Positions 43,250 to 52,208 of a stretch of DNA of 64,000 nt are shown piece after piece. Below the pieces are notes generated by a model. The model was not told the origin of the DNA. It did not search any database and saw only the letters and a list, made by a program, of their open reading frames with translations. Numbering within the stretch: position 1 is the first letter of the stretch; each line of letters opens with the position of its first letter. This DNA is from Thalassolituus hydrocarboniclasticus (GTDB lineage: Bacteria; Pseudomonadota; Gammaproteobacteria; Pseudomonadales; Oceanobacteraceae), in the NCBI RefSeq assembly GCF_025345565.1, contig NZ_CP054475.1, positions 493,501-557,500 on the forward strand, in the 5' to 3' direction. The position numbers and the translations under genes were made by a program.

Positions 43250-43680
43250 TCCTGATCTCCCACCATGCCCGATGGCTGCAGATACTGATCGCGCAGCGCC
43301 AGAATCTGCTCATCGGTCAGGCAGTTTCCTGCATCCCAGCTGCTTTTCAGCAGGCAACGCAGCGCATGCAACTGATCGCGCTGCTGTTGCAGGCTGGCTA
43401 ATAAAGTATCGATATCCTTCAGCCGGCCATTCAGGGTAGTCATGACCCGTTCATGATCGACGCCTTGCTGCTCATCGCGCAGCAGTACCGGAATATCCCC
43501 CAGAGCAAAGCCCATATTCTGCAGACTGCGGATCATCTGCAGGCGCAACAGTGCGCTGCCATCGTAACGGCGGCTGCCGCCAGCGGTACGCTGCACGCCA
43601 CTCAGCAAACCCTGCTGCTCGTAATAGCGGATGGTGGACGCAGGCGTCTGACTCTGGGCAGCCAGTTCACCAATGCGCAT
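43246..43680 (-). CDS. MerR-family transcriptional regulator
   Basis: 144 residues from ATG 43680 ([26 protein letters not shown]), an N-terminal winged-helix typical of MerR. An upstream ATG at 43743 would add 21 residues but has no ribosome site. A coiled-coil dimerisation helix follows ([26 protein letters not shown]). There is one cysteine in the effector region ([12 protein letters not shown]). It is divergent from an old-yellow-enzyme gene over a MerR-type operator and overlaps the chemoreceptor stop by four bases. Confidence 0.88.
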   Translation of the reverse strand: MRIGELAAQSQTPASTIRYYEQQGLLSGVQRTAGGSRRYDGSALLRLQMIRSLQNMGFALGDIPVLLRDEQQGVDHERVMTTLNGRLKDIDTLLASLQQQRDQLHALRCLLKSSWDAGNCLTDEQILALRDQYLQPSGMVGDQD

Positions 43681-43753
43681 TAATCGTGTATCCGCTTTGC
43701 TGGGGAGTGCTGCAGAGGGTTTATCGACAGATGAAAACGGCATAAAAAACCAG

Positions 43754-43784
43754 TTGAACTTAAAGTTAACTTTAAGTTTAGCAT
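43754..43784 (+). promoter_or_regulatory. MerR-type promoter with 22-bp perfect palindrome
   Basis: TTGAAC and TAGCAT are separated by 19 bases. The spacer is almost all of the palindrome AACTTAAAGTT/AACTTTAAGTT (43757-43778). The long spacer and dyad are the hallmark of MerR-activated promoters such as that of SoxR. It drives the gene at 43826. Confidence 0.8.
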
Positions 43785-43825
43785 CGTGTTTGTCGAATCT
43801 TCACACAATTTATTCCGGAGCAGTT

Positions 43826-45055
43826 ATGACTTCAACCGTGTTTACCCCGCTGACTCTGCCCAATGGCCAGCAGCTTATAAACCGCATTGCCAAAGCGGCG
43901 ATGGAAGAAAATATGGGCGATGCGCAGTTACTGCCGGATGCGGCGCTGACTCACCTCTACCGGCGCTGGGGTCAGGGCGGCAGTGGCCTGATTATTACCG
44001 GTAACGTGATGGTCGACCGGCTGGCAATGACCGGCCCCGGTGGCCTGGCGCTGGAAGCGCAAACGCCATTGGCACCTTTTATGGCACTGGCGCAGGCGGC
44101 GAAAGAACAGGGCGCAAAAATCTGGATGCAGATTAATCACCCCGGTCGTCAGGTGTATGCCGCACTGGGGGGGAAGGCGTTGTCGGCATCGGCGGTCGCG
44201 GTGGATATGGGCAAACATTCACATTTATTTGCCCGGCCGCAGGCGATGACCGCAGCAGAAATTGAAGACGTTATCAGCCGTTTTGTAACCACCGCGCAGC
44301 GGGCTGAACAAGCCGGTTTTGATGGTGTGGAAATTCATGCCGCACATGGTTATTTACTCAGCCAGTTTTTATCACCGCTGACCAATCAGCGCACGGATGA
44401 GTGGGGTGGCAGTCTGGAAAACCGTGCGCGTTTATTACTGGAAATTACCCGCCGTATCCGCGCTGCGGTTAAACCAGAATTTGCTGTTGCAGTTAAATTA
44501 AATTCCGCCGATTTTCAGCGTGGCGGTTTTGATATTGCCGACGCCAAAGCCGTAGTAACCCTGCTCAACGAACTGCATGTGGATGCGATAGAAATTTCCG
44601 GTGGCAGCTACGAAGCACCGGCAATGCAGGGGCGTACCGCTGATGGCCGCACCCTGGCACGCGAGGCGTATTTTCTCGAATTTGCCGAACAGATTGCGGC
44701 AGTCGCGAATATGCCGGTTATGAGTACCGGTGGTATCACCCGTTTGCAGACCGCAGAACAGGTTGTTAATGCCGGCGTGGCGCTGGTGGGTATGGCCAGT
44801 GCACTGGCCGTATGTCCGGATCTGCCGCAACGCTGGCAGCAGAACCCGGCGTTTGAATTGCCGTTGGCGCGTATCGAATGGAAAGATAAAGCCATCGCCA
44901 GCGTCGCTACCATGGCATTAATCAAACGCCATTTACGTCGCTGGGGTAATGGCGCGAAAAAAGAAACGGTATTAAATCCGCTGTTAAGTCTGATACTCGA
45001 CCGGGTGCGGCTGAAGAAACTGATTAAGCGCTATCGTAAGCTGATTGGTGTCTGA
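43826..45055 (+). CDS. Old yellow enzyme-type NADH:flavin oxidoreductase
   Basis: 409 residues. An FMN-binding TIM barrel: [73 protein letters not shown] (catalytic and FMN-binding region), MPVMSTGGI. It reduces electrophilic alkenes, quinones or nitro compounds. The last 60 residues are basic and helical ([28 protein letters not shown]), longer than usual. The MerR regulator and promoter upstream suggest induction by redox-active or electrophilic compounds. Confidence 0.9.
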   Translation: MTSTVFTPLTLPNGQQLINRIAKAAMEENMGDAQLLPDAALTHLYRRWGQGGSGLIITGNVMVDRLAMTGPGGLALEAQTPLAPFMALAQAAKEQGAKIWMQINHPGRQVYAALGGKALSASAVAVDMGKHSHLFARPQAMTAAEIEDVISRFVTTAQRAEQAGFDGVEIHAAHGYLLSQFLSPLTNQRTDEWGGSLENRARLLLEITRRIRAAVKPEFAVAVKLNSADFQRGGFDIADAKAVVTLLNELHVDAIEISGGSYEAPAMQGRTADGRTLAREAYFLEFAEQIAAVANMPVMSTGGITRLQTAEQVVNAGVALVGMASALAVCPDLPQRWQQNPAFELPLARIEWKDKAIASVATMALIKRHLRRWGNGAKKETVLNPLLSLILDRVRLKKLIKRYRKLIGV

Positions 45056-45064
45056 TTACAGGAA

Positions 45065-45098
45065 AAACAGGCGTCTATGAACGGACACCTGTTTTTAT
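45065..45098. terminator. Terminator after the oxidoreductase
   Basis: AAACAGGcGTc and gACaCCTGTTTTT pair imperfectly around CTATGAACG. Thymines follow on the plus strand and adenines precede it, so it can serve both convergent genes. Confidence 0.75.
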
Positions 45099-45103
45099 AA
45101 GCT

Positions 45104-45544
45104 TCAGGCATGCTTCACATTCATGGTGATATCTGCGGTAAAGCACAGCGTGTTCTGGTCGTCATAAGCGGCGACCGGAATATGCACTTCTCCGGGCTGG
45201 GAAAAATCCACCGCGCTGCAGTCGGCCTCAACCTTTAAATCGGTTTTGGCTTTGGCCACATATTTCACGCTCATACCCGCCGGAATCCAGCGCGCGCCAG
45301 CCGGGATGCTGGCGTCGGTCACAATACCGGCCATTAATTCAGCCGCGTTGCACATGGCAATCGCATGCACAGTACCAATATGGTTATGCACTTTTTTCTG
45401 GTTACGCAAAATCATGCTGGCGTAGCCCGGACGCAGTTCGGTGACTTCCGGATCAATGGTGGAAAAATACGGGGCGACCATGCCGATACCGGCCGAAAAT
45501 TGCTGTGCACCGAGTTGTTCAAACATTTTTAAAAACTGACTCAT
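45104..45544 (-). CDS. Hotdog-fold DUF4442 protein
   Basis: 146 residues. Hotdog thioesterase-like fold, with MILRNQKKVHNHIGTVHAIAMCNAAELMAGIVTDA, where the N-H-x-G-T-V-H-A stretch corresponds to the active-site helix region. It probably acts on acyl-CoA or acyl-ACP thioesters. It lies 54 bases downstream of the alpha/beta hydrolase gene start side on the same strand order (MarR-hydrolase-DUF4442), so it may belong to one operon. Confidence 0.82.
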   Translation of the reverse strand: MSQFLKMFEQLGAQQFSAGIGMVAPYFSTIDPEVTELRPGYASMILRNQKKVHNHIGTVHAIAMCNAAELMAGIVTDASIPAGARWIPAGMSVKYVAKAKTDLKVEADCSAVDFSQPGEVHIPVAAYDDQNTLCFTADITMNVKHA

Positions 45545-45598
45545 GGTTTTTTCTCTTCTTATTGTCAGGAGGGTAGGAATGGCTGAATAACATTAAAT

Positions 45599-46441
45599 TT
45601 ACTGCAGCAACGGCAACAGTTGCCCGGCCCAGACGGAATCGCGGTAGCGTTCGCGGAACCAGCCCAGATGGCCGATTTTCTTTTCACCGATATCCGCCGG
45701 TTTCAGGCGGATCATGGTGCGTGGTGAGTTCTGATAAAAGCTGTGCAGCGATTCGATATTGCGCCGGGACATCATTTCATCGTCGCTGAAGGCAACCGAG
45801 GTGATCGGAACCGTGACACTGGCAAAGCGTGCGCGCATAGCTTCACCTTCGGCGCCCACGGCGTATTCGCGGTTCAGGCACCAGCGCCGCCACTGGCGCA
45901 TCACATTGGCGGGCAGATCGCCGACCATGTTTAATCGGGCACCGGGAAAATAACCGGCCAGCGGTACGCTTAATGGTGCGATGAAATACCACAGCAGCCA
46001 GGCCACGCGTTTGGTCGGCGGTGAATTTTCGCGCCAGTAACCGCTGCCTGAAGCCACGGTGATGGCCTGATCAATCTGATTCACGGCGGGAATCATTCCC
46101 AGCAACTGGCCGCCAACACTGTGGCCGATCCACTGTAATTTCAGTCCGGGGAAATAATCCCGCGCGAAGCGGATAATGGCGGTGCAGTCTTCTTCGCCCC
46201 AGTCGCTGATATTGGTCTGGCAGTGGCGCAGAGGTGTCTGCAATGATTCTCCGGTACCGAAGTAGTCAAAGGTAATCACGTTGTGGCCCTGCTCGCAGAG
46301 AAAATGCGCAAACTTTTCATAGCAGCCCTGGGGCACACCCATCGCGCCGGCGACGACAACAACCGAGCGGGCTTCGCTGGCGTTGAATAAACGGCCGCGC
46401 AGCAGGCGCCCGCCCTGAGTCATCAGTTCGAATTTTTCCAT
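45599..46441 (-). CDS. Alpha/beta hydrolase
   Basis: 280 residues from ATG 46441, with GGAG upstream. The fold is shown by VVVVAGAMGVPQGCYEKFAHFLCEQGHNVITFDYFGTGES and the nucleophile elbow WIGHSVGGQLLG (Ser about 115). The late part has ITSVAFSDDEMMSRRNIES with a candidate acid and GHLGWFRER with the candidate histidine. Substrate unknown. It lies 16 bases downstream of the MarR gene and is probably cotranscribed and repressed by it. Confidence 0.85.
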   Translation of the reverse strand: MEKFELMTQGGRLLRGRLFNASEARSVVVVAGAMGVPQGCYEKFAHFLCEQGHNVITFDYFGTGESLQTPLRHCQTNISDWGEEDCTAIIRFARDYFPGLKLQWIGHSVGGQLLGMIPAVNQIDQAITVASGSGYWRENSPPTKRVAWLLWYFIAPLSVPLAGYFPGARLNMVGDLPANVMRQWRRWCLNREYAVGAEGEAMRARFASVTVPITSVAFSDDEMMSRRNIESLHSFYQNSPRTMIRLKPADIGEKKIGHLGWFRERYRDSVWAGQLLPLLQ

Positions 46442-46457
46442 AGTGCTCTCCACAGGT

Positions 46458-46871
46458 TCAGAATTCGCTCAGTAAGCGGTTTAAAAAGCGCAGGATGACC
46501 AACACTTCCTGCTCGCTGAAACCTTCGGTCATGGCGGCATTCAGCTGGCTGATCAGCGGCCGGGCGCTGTCGATCTTGCTGCGTCCGAGCAGGGTCAGAT
46601 AGAGACGCGAAGCGCGGCCATCCAGCTCACAGGCGCGGCGTTCTATCAGGCCGTTATGTTCCATACGTGCCGCCAGACCGGTCAGGGCCGAATTATTCAG
46701 ATTCAGACTCTGCGCCAGATCTTTCAGCAGACAACCTTCATTGGCGGCAATCAGCATCAGCGCACCAAGCTGGGTTACGGAAATGCCCAGTGCTTCTTCG
46801 GCCTTCTGATCGGCGTGTTTGTATACCCGGTGGCGTGCGCTGTTGAGCAGGTAGAAGAGACGTTTATCCAT
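46458..46871 (-). CDS. MarR-family transcriptional regulator
   Basis: 137 residues from ATG 46871 (MDKRLFYLLNSARHRVYKHAD). The winged helix is CLLKDLAQSLNLNNSALTGLAARMEHNGLIERRACELDGRASRLYLT. Two identical palindromes TTCACATGTGAA lie 25 and 47 bases upstream, consistent with autorepression. The frame is open to 46940, but that start would place the operators inside the coding sequence. Confidence 0.87.
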   Translation of the reverse strand: MDKRLFYLLNSARHRVYKHADQKAEEALGISVTQLGALMLIAANEGCLLKDLAQSLNLNNSALTGLAARMEHNGLIERRACELDGRASRLYLTLLGRSKIDSARPLISQLNAAMTEGFSEQEVLVILRFLNRLLSEF

Positions 46872-46895
46872 AGTTAATGACCGCACGGCAATTAG

Positions 46896-46929
46896 TTCAC
46901 ATGTGAAGTAAATATAGTTCACATGTGAA
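46896..46929. promoter_or_regulatory. Two MarR-type operators
   Basis: TTCACATGTGAA occurs at 46896-46907 and 46918-46929, each in the context TAGTTCACATGTGAAGTAA. Their centres are 22 bases apart, two helical turns, so two dimers could bind the same face upstream of the MarR gene. Confidence 0.82.
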
Positions 46930-47109
46930 GTAAGTAGCAAGCAGGTTTTGCTTTGCCGGATTTCAGACAGAGGCTAAGCCCATCCTGACCGCTTTGCCGA
47001 ACCTCCTGTTTTAGCTATTAACTAAATAGATATTCAATAAATCCTTGATGGTGGAGTTTTTAGCCGCTATTTTTGGCTTATATTGATGTTTTAAATAAAC
47101 AGGTGTTCT

Positions 47110-47823
47110 TTGTCTGAGATTCAGGAAAGCAAACAGCCTTCGCCACGCAAAACCCGTCTGAGCGCGGACGACCGGCGTGAACAGCTGCTGGATGTACTGG
47201 TGCAGGTGATCCGCAGTGAGGGCTACGAGCAGGTGACGATGGCACGGCTGGCGCAGGCGGCGGGGGTGAATCCGTCGTTGCTGATGCATCATTTCGGCAG
47301 TAAAGAAAACCTGATGCTGACGCTGGTGAATGTCAGCCTGCAGCGTTATGGCCAGCTGTTCCGCGAATTACCGGGCAGCGGCGATGCCCGCCTGCGGCTG
47401 GTACAGATGCTGGCTGTCTATTTTGGTCTGCGCTGGATGAATACCCTCGCGGCCCCGGAAGTCTTCGCCATTATGTCGCTGGCCCGTCGCCACGAAGAGG
47501 TACGGCTGGCGGTGGCCCGTATGTATCGCCGTTATCACCGCGTGCTGACCCAGGAATTGCGTTTCCAGCAGGAGCAGGGCTGTGTGCGTATTACTGATGC
47601 AGCCGCCAGTGCTCAGGTGCTGATGGCTCTGACCGAAGGCGCGCATTATTTTTCCGACCAGTTGCAGCCGCAGATCAGCGAAGCTCCCGGCGCTTATGGC
47701 CTGCGCATGGTGGAACACGCATTGTTGTTGCTCGGAGCCGGTCCGCTGACCCAGGCCGAGCGCGCCGGACTGAACGATTTTACTGTTACCGAGATGAATG
47801 GAGGTTCTTATGCAGCCGAATGA
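47110..47823 (+). CDS. TetR-family transcriptional regulator
   Basis: 237 residues from TTG 47110, with AGGTG upstream. The helix-turn-helix region is REQLLDVLVQVIRSEGYEQVTMARLAQAAGVNPSLLMHHFGSKENLM. The ligand domain is helical. It overlaps the next gene by 14 bases and heads an operon with a PaaI-type thioesterase and a patatin-like lipase, so it probably senses an acyl or lipid-like effector (inference). Confidence 0.87.
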   Translation: MSEIQESKQPSPRKTRLSADDRREQLLDVLVQVIRSEGYEQVTMARLAQAAGVNPSLLMHHFGSKENLMLTLVNVSLQRYGQLFRELPGSGDARLRLVQMLAVYFGLRWMNTLAAPEVFAIMSLARRHEEVRLAVARMYRRYHRVLTQELRFQQEQGCVRITDAAASAQVLMALTEGAHYFSDQLQPQISEAPGAYGLRMVEHALLLLGAGPLTQAERAGLNDFTVTEMNGGSYAAE

Positions 47824-48355
47824 ATGGCGACCGATGACCAATATTGCCCATGAGTGTTTTGGTTGTGGGCAGCACAATCATCAGGGGCTGAAAATGCGCT
47901 TCTTTACCAACGAGCAGCAGGTGCGTTCAGATCTGGTTATTCCCGGACATCTGCGCGGCTGGAGCAATCTGGCTCACGGCGGTGTTATTACCACGGTGCT
48001 GGATGAAGTGATGGGCTGGGCTGGTATGTATCTGCTCAATCAGTTTTTGCTGACGCGCGATATTAAAGTGCGTTTTAAACTGCCGGTCCGTATCGGCGAG
48101 CCGGTCAGTGTTTATGGTTTTATTGCCGAACAGAAAAATGACCGGCAGGTTATTGTGGCGGCCGAACTGCGTAATGCCAAAGGTCAGGTTGCGGCCAAAG
48201 CAGAAGGGCATTTTGCGTTATTTTCTGCCGAAAAATTTGCTGCTATGGATATCATGCCGGCTGATGAACTGGAGCGTATGAAAGGGATGTTTTCATCGGT
48301 ACAGCGTGAGCAGATGCGTTTGCAACACGCCGAGAGCGAAAACGCAGGAGCCTGA
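47810..48355 (+). CDS. PaaI-type hotdog thioesterase
   Basis: 181 residues from ATG 47810, preceded by GGAGG. It has CFGCGQHNHQGLKMRFF at the N-terminus, then GWSNLAHGGVITTVLDEVMGWAG, the PaaI active-site pattern (H-G-G with an acidic residue on the following helix). Activity is acyl-CoA or aryl-CoA hydrolysis. The C-terminal 35 residues are an added charged helix. Coupled to the TetR gene upstream and one base from the patatin gene. Confidence 0.85.
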   Translation: MQPNEWRPMTNIAHECFGCGQHNHQGLKMRFFTNEQQVRSDLVIPGHLRGWSNLAHGGVITTVLDEVMGWAGMYLLNQFLLTRDIKVRFKLPVRIGEPVSVYGFIAEQKNDRQVIVAAELRNAKGQVAAKAEGHFALFSAEKFAAMDIMPADELERMKGMFSSVQREQMRLQHAESENAGA

Positions 48356-48356
48356 G

Positions 48357-49205
48357 ATGAGCGCCGATCATTCTGCCAGTGCACTGATTGTTGAAGGCGG
48401 TGCTATGCGCGGTATTTACAGCGCCGGTATTCTCGATGCTTTTATTGCCACCGATTATTATCCTTTCGACTGGTATCTGGGCGTATCGGCTGGCGCATCA
48501 AACGTGGCAGCTTATCTGGGTAAACAATACGGCCGTAATTATAAGGTCTACACCGATTATTGCCGCCGGCCGCAATTTAAAAGCTGGCGGCGTTTTCTGC
48601 GCGGCGGGCATTTAATTGATATCGACTGGCTGTGGGATATTACCGAGCGCGAATTACCGATCGGGCTGGAACATATCGAAGCGGTTAAAGACCGTTTTCT
48701 GGTGGTGGCGACCTGTGCCCACAGCGGCGAAGCACATTATTTATCGCCGCAGGCCGACGAGGTTTTTCAGGCGTTAAAAGCCTCGGGCAATATGCCGCTG
48801 GCGTTTAAAGGGCAGGTACAGCTGCGTGATAACATCTGGTTCGATGGTGGTGTGGCCGACTCACTGCCGGTGGAAGAAGCCTGGCGCCGCGGTGCGCGTA
48901 ATATTCTGGTGCTGCGTTCCAACCCGGCTTCGTACCGTAAAAAAGCCTATAAAATTGCACGCTTTTTTCCGCGCTTATTAAAAGACTATCCGCACATTGC
49001 GGCACGCCTGCAGCAGCGTCATGACGACTATAACCGGGCGCTGGATTTTATCCGCCAGCCACCGGCCGGCTGCAATATCGTTGAAATCTGTCCGCCTGAC
49101 GATTTTTCTGCCGGGCAGTTCACCACCGATATGAACATTCTGAATAAAGCCTATCAGGATGGCTTGCTGCAGGGTGCAGACCTGCTGCGGCAAAAATTAT
49201 TCTGA
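48357..49205 (+). CDS. Patatin-like phospholipase (YjjU-like)
   Basis: 282 residues. Oxyanion loop GGAMRG, nucleophile motif GVSAGASN (Ser about 44), and the catalytic aspartate in WFDGGVADSLP. This makes a Ser-Asp dyad lipase of the bacterial patatin family, close to E. coli YjjU. No signal peptide, so cytoplasmic or membrane-peripheral. GCAGGAG precedes ATG 48357. It probably hydrolyses phospholipid or lysophospholipid, feeding acyl groups to the coupled thioesterase pathway (inference). Confidence 0.9.
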   Translation: MSADHSASALIVEGGAMRGIYSAGILDAFIATDYYPFDWYLGVSAGASNVAAYLGKQYGRNYKVYTDYCRRPQFKSWRRFLRGGHLIDIDWLWDITERELPIGLEHIEAVKDRFLVVATCAHSGEAHYLSPQADEVFQALKASGNMPLAFKGQVQLRDNIWFDGGVADSLPVEEAWRRGARNILVLRSNPASYRKKAYKIARFFPRLLKDYPHIAARLQQRHDDYNRALDFIRQPPAGCNIVEICPPDDFSAGQFTTDMNILNKAYQDGLLQGADLLRQKLF

Positions 49206-49298
49206 ACGCACTGCTGTTCCACAGTTTGTGAGTGGCATCGTGCCACTCCAAACTTTGGAATTAATCGATTATTGTTTTTCAATCTGAAACGCCTTTCC

Positions 49299-49460
49299 GG
49301 GGCAAGCCCCTGGCCCCCTGCAAGGAGAGGTATCTCCTTACGATCCTCTCTTTTCGGCGCGTCCGGCTTCATCCAGCCAACGGCAATGATTATGCGGCAC
49401 GCAAAACAATTCGCCCCGGAACGACGCTTTAAAACACCAAACATTTGTATCGTTCCGGGG
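49299..49460 (+). repeat. Structured repeat module A, copy 2
   Basis: Same order as 38697-38858: GGGG-CAAG-CCCC, AAGGAGA/TCTCCTT, CGATCCTCTCTT, CAATTCG, and a closing stem CCCCGGAACG (49414-49423) with CGTTCCGGGG (49451-49460). The closing stem differs from copy 1 on both sides in a compensatory way. Confidence 0.75.
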
Positions 49461-49667
49461 CAGGGTTTTGCTCTGAAGGCCGCAGAATCATCTGGTTGTC
49501 TGGCGCCGCACGATCGCCGGTTTAAGTAATCCGCTCAGCCGTTTTTCAACGAAAACCGTGTTTGCGACATGATATTTAAACAAATATGTTTGATCTGAAA
49601 AGCAGCATTGCGGTGATGTTTTCTGCGCCTCTGGGGCCGCCGCAGAAACCGCTGATATGTCTGGTCT

Positions 49668-49830
49668 GTCCGCAGGGATGCGGACAAGTGGCTCCGGCCA
49701 TGGATGGCCGATGAGGCGCGCGGCCAGTAAATATCAAGGTTTTAAGGGCAACGGCCCAGAAAGCGCGAAGCTGGGGGCGGCCCGCCGGCAAGGGGATAAG
49801 TTCCCCTAGGAGGCAACAGGCCTTGATGTT
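49668..49830 (+). repeat. Structured repeat module B, copy 2
   Basis: Hairpins GTCCGC-AGGGAT-GCGGAC and GGCC-ATGGAT-GGCC, then AGAAAGCGCGAAGC, CGGCAAGGGGATAAG and CCCCTAGGAGG, enclosed by ATATCAAGG (49731-49739) and CCTTGATGT (49821-49829). Confidence 0.7.
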
Positions 49831-49884
49831 AAAAAATGCTGTGTTTGTCAGCTGCGGTGCTGATTAAAGACTGTGGGACAGTAG

Positions 49885-50937
49885 TTATTCTGAACGGCTG
49901 ATTGCCGGTGCTTCCTGCCCCTGCTGGCGGAAGCGCAGCGGCGAAATCCCCTCGTTACGTTTACGGAAGGCGCGGCCAAAATTTGCCGGGTCGTTATAGC
50001 CCAGCAAATAACTGATCTGCTGCACGCTGAGATTGGTGGTGCGTAAATACTGGTGTGCCATTTCCTGACGCCAGATTTCCAGTAATTCCTGATAGCTGGT
50101 GCCTTCTTCTGCCAGTCGCCGGCGCAGGGTGCGTGGTGACAGCGATAACTCATCGGCGACCTGTTCAAAGCCCGGAAAGCGTCCTTTCGCCCGTCCCAGC
50201 ATCATGCGGATCTGGCCGGATAATTTCTGCCTTTCCTGCCACTGTTTTAATTGCTGTTCACACTGTTGGGCGGCCTGGCGCTGCACCTGAATATCGGCGA
50301 GACGTGAAGGGATATTCAGGTCGGCGGCGGGCAGAATGATCTGGTTCTGTTCCTGATTAAAGCGCACCGGGCAGGGGAAAAAAGCTTCGTACAGTGAGCT
50401 GTATGCCGGTGTATGGAAGGCAAAGTTCACCTGACTGACACGCGCCTGACCGCCGGAGACAAAATCAATCACCGCCAGCAGTGTGACGGTCAGCGCCTCC
50501 AGAAACGTGGCGCGGATATCGCCCAGTACATACAGCTCGTCGATGGTCAGCGATGCCTGCAGGCCTTTCTGTTCCAGCCGCATCGACACCAATGGCGTGC
50601 GTGTTGCCACATACTGGCAGGCTACCTGAGCGGCATCGCTCAGTGTCGGACTGCTCATCGCCGCCAGCCCCAGCAGGCCGTGGGTAGTAATGGTCAGCTG
50701 ACTGCCTAAATAGAGACCCAGACCGGGTTCATCAATCTCGTTGCGGCTTTCACGTAATGCGCCGCTGAACTGCTCCCAGCTGAGCTGACCGTCGATCTCT
50801 TCTATCTGGGCCTGATTCATACCGGCACGCAGCAGCATATCGGCGCCGTTGCCCCCGCGCGCTTCCACCAGATCAAGCAGGTTGCGCAGATAGTTGGTGG
50901 GCAGCTGTATGGTGGTATCGGAATGGTTTGTTTTCAT
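49885..50937 (-). CDS. AraC-family regulator (OruR/ArgR-like, Arabinose_bd domain)
   Basis: 350 residues. Residues about 15-210 match the sensor domain of this AraC branch: LLDLVEARGGNGADMLLRAGM, GLGLYLGSQLTITTHGLLGLAAMSSPTLSDAAQVACQY. The C-terminal AraC domain has FPGFEQVADELSLSPRTLRRRLAEEGTSYQELLE and ISYLLGYNDPANFGRAFRKR. It is divergent, across 172 bases, from the reductase and di-iron hydroxylase genes, and is the likely activator of those genes in response to hydrocarbon or a product. Confidence 0.88.
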   Translation of the reverse strand: MKTNHSDTTIQLPTNYLRNLLDLVEARGGNGADMLLRAGMNQAQIEEIDGQLSWEQFSGALRESRNEIDEPGLGLYLGSQLTITTHGLLGLAAMSSPTLSDAAQVACQYVATRTPLVSMRLEQKGLQASLTIDELYVLGDIRATFLEALTVTLLAVIDFVSGGQARVSQVNFAFHTPAYSSLYEAFFPCPVRFNQEQNQIILPAADLNIPSRLADIQVQRQAAQQCEQQLKQWQERQKLSGQIRMMLGRAKGRFPGFEQVADELSLSPRTLRRRLAEEGTSYQELLEIWRQEMAHQYLRTTNLSVQQISYLLGYNDPANFGRAFRKRNEGISPLRFRQQGQEAPAISRSE

Positions 50938-51109
50938 TCTTTTATCTTACCCCGCCATTTCTGACTGACCAGATTATTGGCCCCAGATGACCATTCTCTG
51001 TCTGGTGCTGCTGTAACCCGGAAAACCTGCCAGACATAGACTGATCCCTGTCCACTGCGCTGGTTGTAAACCAATACGCAGCTAATAAAACAATAAAGGT
51101 CATTTGCTC

Positions 51110-52183
51110 ATGCTGTCATTGTTTAAGAAGAAAGCCCGACAAGTCACCCTTGCCAGCACTCACCAGAGTTTTACCGCCGCCCCGGGCGAAACCATTTTGC
51201 AGGCGGCCCTGCGTGAAGGTATCCGCTTTCCGCACAGTTGCCGCGTGGGTGGTTGTGCTGCCTGCAAGTGCCGGCTGCAGCAGGGCAAGGTGAAAGAATT
51301 AACCGAAAGCGCTTATGTGTTAAGCGCTGAGGATCTCGATAATAACTACATTCTTGCCTGTCAGAGCGTGCCGAAAAGCGATCTGCTGTTGGATATTCCA
51401 CACTGGGATAACCGCAGTCCGGATCATCCGTTGCAGACCGTATCCGGCGTGATTCAGATGATCCGCCCGCTGACCCAGGATATCAGCGCGCTGAGCATAA
51501 CGCTGGACGAGCCGCTGACATTCACCCCCGGCCAGTATGCGCAGTTAAGTCTGAGCGGAACGGCTGCGCCGGCGCGCTCGTATTCTTTTGCCGGAACCTG
51601 TGCCGCCGGTGGCAGTACCGGGCTGGAATTTTTTATCCGCCATATTCCCGGTGGCGCGTTATCTCCTTTATTGCAGGACAGTGTGCGTATCGGCAGCAGG
51701 GTGCAGGTAGAAGGACCGCTCGGCGATTTCTGGCTGCGCCCGGATGACACGCCCATTTTTGCCATTGCCGGCGGCAGTGGCCTCGCCCCTTTGCTGAGTA
51801 TTCTGCGTCAGGGCGTGGCCGAGCAGTCACGACGCCCGGTGACGTTGTTGTTTGGTGCACGCACGCAGAACGATCTGTATTGCCTCGATGAGATTCAGCA
51901 GCTGGCGCAGAGCTGGGCCGGGCCGTTTGAATTTGTCCCTGTGCTGTCCAGTGAGCCTGATGATTCTGACTGGGACGGCCTGCGTGGCTGGGTAACCCAG
52001 GCCATCGAAGGGCGCATGGCTGCAGACAGTCAGGTTTATCTGTGTGGTCCGGCGCCGATGATTGATGCGGCCATCAGCGAATGCCAGAAATTCAGCGTGC
52101 GCCCGCATCAGATTTTCTTCGATAAATTTCTCGACAGCCGTGACTTATCCGGTGCCGTTGCGGCACTGGCAGCCAACGCCTGA
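51110..52183 (+). CDS. Hydroxylase electron-transfer reductase (2Fe-2S, FAD, NADH)
   Basis: 357 residues. The N-terminal plant-type ferredoxin domain has the cluster ligands Cys44, Cys49, Cys52 and Cys84 (C-x4-C-x2-C-x31-C). The FAD domain begins about 105 with PGQYAQLSLSG and ARSYSFAG, and the NADH domain has AIAGGSGLAPLLSILRQG and VYLCGPAPMIDAA. This is the domain order of XylA-type reductases. TTG 51104 is an alternative start, closer to the AAAGG site. It lies 25 bases before the hydroxylase gene and should feed electrons to it. Confidence 0.9.
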   Translation: MLSLFKKKARQVTLASTHQSFTAAPGETILQAALREGIRFPHSCRVGGCAACKCRLQQGKVKELTESAYVLSAEDLDNNYILACQSVPKSDLLLDIPHWDNRSPDHPLQTVSGVIQMIRPLTQDISALSITLDEPLTFTPGQYAQLSLSGTAAPARSYSFAGTCAAGGSTGLEFFIRHIPGGALSPLLQDSVRIGSRVQVEGPLGDFWLRPDDTPIFAIAGGSGLAPLLSILRQGVAEQSRRPVTLLFGARTQNDLYCLDEIQQLAQSWAGPFEFVPVLSSEPDDSDWDGLRGWVTQAIEGRMAADSQVYLCGPAPMIDAAISECQKFSVRPHQIFFDKFLDSRDLSGAVAALAANA

Positions 52184-52208
52184 CTTATTATAAAAAAGGA
52201 AAATTCCT

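Larger units (their letters stand above)
49206..49884. other. 680-base region without a gene
   Basis: After a GTGGCA/TGCCAC hairpin at 49233-49246 it holds structured module A copy 2 (49299-49460) and module B copy 2 (49668-49830). The short frames here follow the stems and have no ribosome sites, so I call no protein. Confidence 0.75.
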
